From Candidatus Cloacimonadota bacterium (GTDB lineage Bacteria; Cloacimonadota; Cloacimonadia; Cloacimonadales; TCS61): a DNA stretch of 10,874 nucleotides. Below are positions 6,191-10,874 of the stretch, in pieces. The notes below the pieces were generated by a model. It was not told where the DNA came from and made no database searches. It saw only the letters and a program-made list of their open reading frames with translations. A program made the position numbers and the translations under genes. The first letter of the stretch is position 1. Each line of letters opens with the position of its first letter. Where the stretch lies: contig DAOVQH010000052.1 in the NCBI GenBank assembly GCA_030628755.1, positions 1-10,874 of the forward strand, in the 5' to 3' direction.

Positions 6191-6489
6191 ATATAATTTA
6201 CATTATCACATTCCGGTATCGCAATTAAGTAAGTAACAACAGGAATTTCCGGGAATCCTACCGAATCCATCCTTGTATGCTCAGGGATATTTACACGGTT
6301 ATAGATATCAATGTCTTTACTATCCATTCCGGGAATCTCAATTTCATATTCCACCAGAGAGCTTGTGGAGTGTATTACACAATAATTTGGTGCAGATTCA
6401 TCTCTGCCGTCAAAAGTAATCCATTCATCTGCTAATACCATTACTGCCCAGACAACTAACATAAGTGCAATTAAACTGATTTTTTTCAT
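6187..6489 (-). CDS. Small secreted protein resembling a C25 peptidase propeptide (copy 2)
   Basis: This 100-aa protein aligns along its full length with the one at 4416-4712, at roughly 55-60% identity by eye. A signal peptide covers about 1-20 (ending VLA), then DEWITFDGR, STSSLVEYEIEIPGMDSKDID, NRVNIPEHT and GFPEIPVVTYLIAIP. Most differences are conservative (E/D, K/R, I/V, F/Y), as expected for a maintained protein rather than decaying debris. Both copies stop at the same place, with YI as the last residues. It has an AAGGAGG ribosome site directly after a hairpin that fills the gap from propeller gene 3. It is 48 bases from propeller gene 2, the same gap as between copy 1 and propeller gene 1, so the small-plus-large pair looks like the duplicated unit. 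Confidence 0.7.
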   Translation of the reverse strand: MKKISLIALMLVVWAVMVLADEWITFDGRDESAPNYCVIHSTSSLVEYEIEIPGMDSKDIDIYNRVNIPEHTRMDSVGFPEIPVVTYLIAIPECDNVNYI

Positions 6490-6504
6490 CCTTCAATCCT
6501 CCTT

Positions 6505-6533
6505 GTCACGGCGTAGTTTTAATGAAGCCGGAC
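6505..6533. repeat. GC-rich hairpin between propeller gene 3 and small gene 2
   Basis: On the minus strand GTCCGGC (6533-6527) pairs with GCCGTGAC (6512-6505) with one bulged T and a 14-base loop; AAGGAGG, the ribosome site of the small gene, follows at once. On the plus strand the stem is followed by TTTTTTATTTT, which would make an intrinsic terminator facing the opposite direction. The other module junction (4713-4725) has no such hairpin, so it is an insertion here or a loss there. Confidence 0.55.
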
Positions 6534-6537
6534 TTTT

Positions 6538-8025
6538 TTATTTTAATAATAACATTTTTTTTATCGGTGTAGTTTGTAAATTTAATTTATAAAAATAAAT
6601 ACCAGATTTAAAACCTTCTGCGTTCCAACTAACTTCTGATTGCTGATTGCTGAATGTCAATTCATCCACTTTCTGTCCTTTTACATTATATATTTCTATT
6701 CGTGATTTTTCATTTAAATTTATAGTTTCATTAAATGAGAATGTTGTAGTTGGATTGAACGGGTTAGGATAATTGTTTAATTCGAAACTCAAAACTTGTA
6801 ACTCGTGGTTTTCTGCTCCGCTTCCATCAGTAACGTGAATGTAATCTGTTTTAATGTAACCATCTTCATAAATATCACCATATATTCTCAGTTTAACTGA
6901 ATAAAATCCCGTGTCTTGAAAGGTGTATTCAGGGTTTTGCTCGTAAGAGTCTACAGTTCCATCCAAATCAAAATCCCATTCCCAAGTTTGAATATCACCA
7001 CTGGAAAGATCTGTAAATTGAACTGTTAATGGAGCTGATCCGGTTATGGGTTCTGCTTCGAAATTTGCATAATAAGGATCAGATCCATAAGCGAAAGGAT
7101 GATAAACTGTAAATGTCTCTCCATAATCTAAGCTGTGATAAATATAAGTATGTTTAATCTCGCCCATTAATTGAGTATAATTAGCAAGAATATAAAGTTC
7201 CCCTGCTTGTCTTCCACCAACTATGCGAGTTGAAAGTAAATGGTTTTTGAAAAACCAATTTTCACCATAATCGTTACTAAACCATAACTCCCTAACCATT
7301 GAACCATCACCATAATGGGCTGATTTCATCAAATACAACTCACCTACTTCAGAACCTCTTGATATTGAATAATCGAAAACACTATACCAATTGAAAGAAT
7401 GTTGTACTTCAAAATTTTCAAAATCGTCATTACTAATAAGAAGCCATAAAGAGTCGTTAACACTATATTCTCTAGCAAGTGCATAACCAACACTATCCTG
7501 ATTATCAATTTCTACTGCTTTTAAAGAACCAAAATATCCATTGTTAGCATGGCTAATAAAATTAACACCATAATCGTCGCTGTGACTAGCTTTGCCATTA
7601 TAAATATATCCTTCTAGTCTACCACTAAGTATTGCAGAAATGTCATTACTCCTAAAAACCCAGCTTCCTTCTTCTCCGTAGTTATATGAAATATATAAAT
7701 TTTCTGGCATGGCAAATCCATACAAAACACCCGGAGTAAGATCAGCAGCAATACTCAAAAAGTTAATGTTTATATTTAACGTGCTATCCATACAGGTTGC
7801 AGTTTCACCAAAATCAGTAGAGCGGTATATTCCTTCTCCTGTTGCAGTGGGTCCAATATAATAAATTTCACCGATATCTGGTCCTCTGGTTATTGCACTA
7901 TCAGCAAATAATATTGAGCTTAAAAATATTACAGATATAAAAAGTAAAATAGTATTTTTCCCCGATTCACCCTTCGTAGTACTACGGAGAACGGGTAGAT
8001 CGGGATTTCCACTTCGTTTCAACAT
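6538..8025 (-). CDS. Secreted Asp-box propeller / PKD protein with sorting tail (paralogue 3, N-terminal insertion)
   Basis: This is the same architecture in 495 aa: six GExY/Asp-box modules, a PKD domain (TWEWDFDLDG), and a tail with LNNYPNPFNPTT ending in the same 22 residues as paralogue 1 (SGIYFYKL...KMLLLK). Blades 2-3 differ from the near-identical pair in paralogues 1 and 2. The start is the same ATG and ribosome site (GAGGGTTAAG) as in the paralogues, but 21 extra codons encoding LKRSGNPDLP...GESG stand between the ATG and KNTILLF. The signal peptide therefore begins only at residue 23, giving a long charged n-region. The protein may still be exported through its hydrophobic core, or export may be impaired. 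A MITE-like element sits in its leader. It is the first gene of the tandem family. Confidence 0.85.
   Translation of the reverse strand: MLKRSGNPDLPVLRSTTKGESGKNTILLFISVIFLSSILFADSAITRGPDIGEIYYIGPTATGEGIYRSTDFGETATCMDSTLNININFLSIAADLTPGVLYGFAMPENLYISYNYGEEGSWVFRSNDISAILSGRLEGYIYNGKASHSDDYGVNFISHANNGYFGSLKAVEIDNQDSVGYALAREYSVNDSLWLLISNDDFENFEVQHSFNWYSVFDYSISRGSEVGELYLMKSAHYGDGSMVRELWFSNDYGENWFFKNHLLSTRIVGGRQAGELYILANYTQLMGEIKHTYIYHSLDYGETFTVYHPFAYGSDPYYANFEAEPITGSAPLTVQFTDLSSGDIQTWEWDFDLDGTVDSYEQNPEYTFQDTGFYSVKLRIYGDIYEDGYIKTDYIHVTDGSGAENHELQVLSFELNNYPNPFNPTTTFSFNETINLNEKSRIEIYNVKGQKVDELTFSNQQSEVSWNAEGFKSGIYFYKLNLQTTPIKKMLLLK
7960..8022. mobile_element. 63-bp palindromic element inserted in frame after the ATG of propeller gene 3
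   Basis: In both paralogues the plus-strand sequence runs tatttttcatcttaacc across the start codon. Here the same flanks are split by exactly 63 bases between ttttt and cat. The insert holds a 44-bp hairpin (7961-8004): CCCGAT/ATCGGG ends, ACCC/GGGT inner arms, and a perfect CGTAGTACTACG palindrome at its centre, followed by an 18-base tail. The length is a multiple of three, there is no stop in frame, and the original ATG and ribosome site are kept. The junction is uncertain by one C. Confidence 0.85.
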
Positions 8026-8050
8026 CTTAACCCTCTTTTATTTTATGATT

Positions 8051-8185
8051 AAATGAGTTCTGCAAAATAAGAAATTTCATCTCATCTGTCATTCCCGTGA
8101 AAACGGGAATCCAATAGAATAAAGAGTTCTGGATTCCGCATCAAGTACGGAATGACAACAACAGGGTATTTTGCACATCTCATTT
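8051..8185. mobile_element. 135-bp MITE-like element with 19-bp inverted ends and 6-bp target duplication
   Basis: The left end AAATGAGTTCTGCAAAATA (8051-8069) and the right end (8167-8185) are inverted copies with two mismatches. Direct repeats ATGATT flank the element at 8045-8050 and 8186-8191. Inside are a perfect hairpin ATTCCCGT-GAAA-ACGGGAAT (8091-8110), a weaker ATTCCG/CGGAAT stem, and outer GTCATTCC/GGAATGAC arms. No reading frame is long enough to be a transposase. The matching leader of propeller gene 1 (about 4384-4400) has a single ATGATT and no insert, so it serves as the empty site. Confidence 0.9.
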
Positions 8186-8188
8186 ATG

Positions 8189-8217
8189 ATTTAAATTTAT
8201 CTTCATTTTAATGTCAA
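8189..8217 (-). promoter_or_regulatory. Candidate promoter of propeller gene 3, next to the MITE
   Basis: TTGACA (8217-8212) and TTAAAT (8194-8189) are 17 bases apart, the best spacing among the three copies of this block. If the promoter works, transcription would start inside the MITE right end, so the element would form most of the 5' leader and its hairpins would be in the mRNA. The stretch 8186-8284 otherwise contains only an orphan ribosome-site-like motif. Confidence 0.35.
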
Positions 8218-8249
8218 GAATAACTCATAACCTTCAAGGTCATCTACAG

Positions 8250-8273
8250 AGGGTTTTATTTCCTCCTGTTTAA
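8250..8273 (-). other. Orphan ribosome-site leader with a weak hairpin
   Basis: AGGAGGAAATAAA on the minus strand (8267-8255) is identical over 13 bases to the ribosome site of small gene 1 (4726-4714). No credible gene follows: the nearest ATG (8243) is 18 bases from AGGAGG and opens only nine codons. The arms ACAGGAGG and CCCTCTGT can pair imperfectly around an A-rich loop, so it might instead be the 3' hairpin of the barrel gene. It may be the remains of a third small gene lost from ahead of propeller gene 3. Confidence 0.3.
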
Positions 8274-8284
8274 TCTGAAAACAA

Positions 8285-9718
8285 CTATAAATTTATTCTT
8301 ATACCAACATTAAATTGAATTTCTTCACAAGGAATATTCGAATATTCCTTATAATTTTCATCAAGTAAATTTTCAACCTCAGCAGTAATATGTAAATTTT
8401 TTCTTAAATTATAATTAAATATAATATTGAGTAGAAAAACATCTTCCAGCTTAATATCTAAATCGTTTCTTCTACCCTGTAAATATTCAAGTTCAGTCTT
8501 CAATTCCCATTCATTATGCTCAAAACTGAAATTAGTTACATTTTCCCATATAGGTACAAATGCAATTTCTTTGCTTCTTTGATTATAAAACACATCCTGA
8601 CTAATTTCGAAAGATTTGAATTTACAACATGCTCTCAAACCAAATTTCTGAAGGATAAAATCTACATTTGTTTGCTCATAAAAACTTCCAGTACTATAAT
8701 AATTTTTAAAATCCTGATTCCAGCTAATGTTGTAAAGTAAAGTAAAAGGAATAAAGCAATTATATTTTAGAGCTACGCTACCATTTAAAGGCTTTTTTGT
8801 CTGGAGCTTATCCATTATGATCCGTTGATAATTATTTTGTTGAAAAGCATCTTTTCGGGAAACTTTTCCAATTTGCGGTTTATTCTCCAATAGTAAATAT
8901 AACTTTGGGAATGGATTAAACTCAGTAGAAAATTCTATTGAAGGATAAATATGTTCCTTATCCACGCCAAACCAGAATCCAATTTCATCGAAAAACGAAA
9001 GGTTGGTTACCTTAGCTGAAATATCACCGGATAATGACTGCTTAAGTAAGTTAAAATCAATCTCACCAAGATAATTCTCATATTTTAACTTTGTATAACT
9101 TAAAAAATCAAAATCCATAGCAGATTCAACAAGCTGAGAAAATTCATTATAACACAGCTTTACACCTAAATCGAAAGTTAACGAATTAAAATTCCTTATT
9201 GAAATGAAATTATTATCATATTTTAGATTTATTCCTTCAATTTTTGTGTCTCCAGATTCAGATTCATATTTATCCTGTAGAAGTTGAAGGTTGAAGTTAT
9301 GATTATTAAATGCTGGCTGCCAGGTAAAAGAGTATTTTGTATCTTTCCAATCTTCTTCAATTTTCTCACAATAAAAATCAGTCGTGAATCTCAGATAATT
9401 TCCTGAGGAATAAACACCCCTAAAATCGCAGAAATAATAATTCCCGCCAATTATTTGAATAGCTAAATTATCCCGCAATGCAAAAGGTTTGGGTAATTGG
9501 ATCTCTGGAAATGAAAAAAAGGCTTTAAACTCAAATTGTTGGGGCTCACTTACATACCAATATTGTGCAAGATCTCTTTCGCCACTTACTGTATCTGAAA
9601 GGGCTGATGTTTCTCCAATAATAAGAATATCTCCCAGATCAAGCTGATTTTGCTCCGGTTTCTCAGCTTGTAAGAGAAGAGCAAAAATAAAAAATGGAAA
9701 AATTAATAATCTTTTCAT
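8285..9718 (-). CDS. TonB-receptor-like outer-membrane beta-barrel lacking a plug domain
   Basis: This 477-aa outer-membrane protein has a signal peptide (1-18, ending LLQA). Then comes a short region DLGDILIIGE resembling a TonB-box or linker segment, and about 400 residues of alternating polar and aromatic strands typical of a barrel. The end, VENLLDENYKEYSNIP...FNVGIRINL (448-477), matches the last strands of TonB-dependent receptors. Those proteins normally exceed 600 residues and carry an N-terminal plug of about 130 residues, which has no room here. It may be a degenerate receptor, or a channel opened by a partner. Its ATG overlaps the TGA of the upstream TPR gene by four bases (ATGA), so the two are probably translationally coupled and may act together. 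The substrate is unknown; nothing links it to the B12 genes. Confidence 0.75.
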   Translation of the reverse strand: MKRLLIFPFFIFALLLQAEKPEQNQLDLGDILIIGETSALSDTVSGERDLAQYWYVSEPQQFEFKAFFSFPEIQLPKPFALRDNLAIQIIGGNYYFCDFRGVYSSGNYLRFTTDFYCEKIEEDWKDTKYSFTWQPAFNNHNFNLQLLQDKYESESGDTKIEGINLKYDNNFISIRNFNSLTFDLGVKLCYNEFSQLVESAMDFDFLSYTKLKYENYLGEIDFNLLKQSLSGDISAKVTNLSFFDEIGFWFGVDKEHIYPSIEFSTEFNPFPKLYLLLENKPQIGKVSRKDAFQQNNYQRIIMDKLQTKKPLNGSVALKYNCFIPFTLLYNISWNQDFKNYYSTGSFYEQTNVDFILQKFGLRACCKFKSFEISQDVFYNQRSKEIAFVPIWENVTNFSFEHNEWELKTELEYLQGRRNDLDIKLEDVFLLNIIFNYNLRKNLHITAEVENLLDENYKEYSNIPCEEIQFNVGIRINL

Positions 9719-10874
9719 CTCTCAGCTCCCTCTTTTAACATTTGTTCTATCTTCTCTTTGAATTCTTCGGAAATATCAACTTTGATCGTATCGAAGAGTT
9801 GTCTGGCTTCTTCCACTCTTCCAGCATTGATATAAGCGATACAGGCAATTGCTTCCGATCTGTCACGAACTTTTAAAAATTCAGGATACAGATATCTTAC
9901 ACGTAGCAGTTCTGGAATCGCTTCTTCATAATTTTCCTGTTTGAAAAGTGAGTAACCCTTTAAAAATTGCGCTTTTGCTTTAACTGGTTTATACTTACTT
10001 TTTAAAAGTTCTTTTAATTTAGTCTGGAATCCTTTAAAATCTTTGTTCTCAATTTGCCATTCAACCATGAAAAGTTGTGCAAGCTGCTTGTTTTCATCTT
10101 GTGCAAACTCCATATATTTTGAATAATCATTCACAAAATACTTATTCTTTAACTGAAGTTCTAATTCCAATAATTTAAGCCAGATCTCTGTTCTTCTTGA
10201 TATCATTGAAGCTTTTCGGAGTTTAGAAACAGCAGAATCAAAATCGTGTTGAATGATACATAATTTTGCCCAGTTAAGCAGAACATCCGCATCAGTTTTT
10301 TGCGAACTAAGCTCTGATAAGATTTCTTCAGCTTCACTTAATTTTTGCATTTCAACATAACTAATAGCTTTTAAAAGCTTTAATTCGATTAATTTCTTAT
10401 ATTCAGGATATAGAATCTCAATTTCTTTACATGTAGAGATTACATCTTCCCATAAACCTTTCCTGTATTCAAAGTAAATCTTACGATCAAGAAGTTTTAC
10501 TCTGAAATCTTTTGAGTTACTAACCTGAAGAAGTTGTGTTATTTCATCCAGGAAATCAACCTGCTCGGTTTGCTCTGAAGCCCACCTGAGTCCATTCAAA
10601 GCATTGTTCATAACCTTTTCATCGGATTCGGGTGTAATCAGCTTTTTGTAATATATGACTGCATTAACATAATTTCCGAGGTTGTAATATGAATCTGCAA
10701 TTCCCAGACATGCAGAATTAAAATCTTTACCAGCCGGGAAGTTCTTTTCATACTGTTTAAAGAAATCTATCGCTCGCAGGTAATCTTCTGCGCTGAAAGC
10801 AGAAGTAGCAGCCCTAATGATATATTTATCTGGAGTTTTAGCAGAGCCTGAAGGACGGCTGTAAAGCTGGGAAG
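9715..10874 (-). CDS. TPR-repeat protein, N-terminus beyond the window (partial)
   Basis: The frame is open from the right edge to the TGA at 9715, giving about 386 residues with no start in view. An ATG at 10611 is internal, because the sequence upstream of it continues a clear TPR (DYLRAIDFFKQYEKNFPAG, then ACLGIADSYYNLGNYVNAVIYYKKLI). Further helical pairs follow: VISTCKEIEILYPEYK, KAISYVEMQKLSEAEEIL, LCIIQHDFDSAVSKLRKA, and FLKGYSLFKQENYEEAIPELLRVRYLYPEF near the end. The spacing resembles YbgF/BamD-type periplasmic TPR scaffolds. Direct coupling to a barrel gene suggests a periplasmic role in assembling or feeding that barrel, but this is inference from context. Confidence 0.85.
   Translation of the reverse strand, partial: SQLYSRPSGSAKTPDKYIIRAATSAFSAEDYLRAIDFFKQYEKNFPAGKDFNSACLGIADSYYNLGNYVNAVIYYKKLITPESDEKVMNNALNGLRWASEQTEQVDFLDEITQLLQVSNSKDFRVKLLDRKIYFEYRKGLWEDVISTCKEIEILYPEYKKLIELKLLKAISYVEMQKLSEAEEILSELSSQKTDADVLLNWAKLCIIQHDFDSAVSKLRKASMISRRTEIWLKLLELELQLKNKYFVNDYSKYMEFAQDENKQLAQLFMVEWQIENKDFKGFQTKLKELLKSKYKPVKAKAQFLKGYSLFKQENYEEAIPELLRVRYLYPEFLKVRDRSEAIACIAYINAGRVEEARQLFDTIKVDISEEFKEKIEQMLKEGAER

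Noticed and set aside
2952..8025. Sialidase function for the Asp-box proteins
   Set aside because: Asp-boxes are structural; the arginine triad, the acid/base aspartate and the tyrosine nucleophile of sialidases are not visible, so only a propeller fold is claimed.
8214..8243. Nine-codon reading frame after the orphan ribosome-site motif
   Set aside because: The spacing from AGGAGG to the ATG is 18 bases and the peptide has no recognisable feature.
10609..10611. ATG as the start of the TPR protein
   Set aside because: The frame continues to the window edge and encodes clear TPR helices upstream, so this methionine is internal.

Overview
The window is AT-rich and comes from a Gram-negative bacterium. 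I infer the Fibrobacterota-Chlorobiota-Bacteroidota (FCB) side of the tree, possibly a Cloacimonadota-like lineage. The clues are three secreted proteins ending in a type IX-style sorting tail (a YPNPFN motif followed by SGIYxYKL...K(K/M)M), a PKD domain in each, two small secreted proteins resembling the propeptide of C25 (gingipain-family) peptidases, an outer-membrane barrel, and many small palindromic repeats. Taxonomy cannot be settled from the window alone.

Layout, left to right. Positions 2-82 are the 3' end of a rightward gene. Positions 83-472 carry no gene: an uninterrupted array of 35 heptamers (consensus GGGTTCT), a short 14-bp repeat and a perfect hairpin. Positions 473-2849 hold a leftward cobalamin-regulated operon: a B12 riboswitch, a hairpin that overlaps the ribosome binding site and start codon, a BtuF-like binding lipoprotein, and a BtuC/FecCD-type permease. 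No ATPase gene is present. Both the riboswitch and the binding protein appear to have absorbed repeat elements.

Positions 2952-8025 hold a leftward tandem family: propeller-PKD gene 3 (6538-8025), small propeptide-like gene 2 (6187-6489), propeller gene 2 (4726-6138), small gene 1 (4416-4712) and propeller gene 1 (2952-4367). This reads as a duplicated two-gene module of a small secreted protein plus a large secreted Asp-box/PKD/sorting-tail protein. The paralogues are mosaics, so gene conversion has probably acted between them. Gene 3 carries two insertions that are absent from its paralogues. One is a 63-bp palindromic element exactly in frame just after the ATG. The other is a 135-bp MITE-like element with 19-bp inverted ends and a 6-bp target duplication in its 5' leader. 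The paralogues serve as natural empty sites for both.

Positions 8285-10874 hold a TonB-receptor-like barrel without a plug domain. Its start overlaps the stop of an upstream TPR-repeat protein (ATGA overlap) that runs off the right edge.

The most distinctive feature is the number of small palindromic elements lodged in or beside the starts of secreted-protein genes, at least one and probably three of them as in-frame coding insertions. This resembles the Rickettsia palindromic elements in behaviour.
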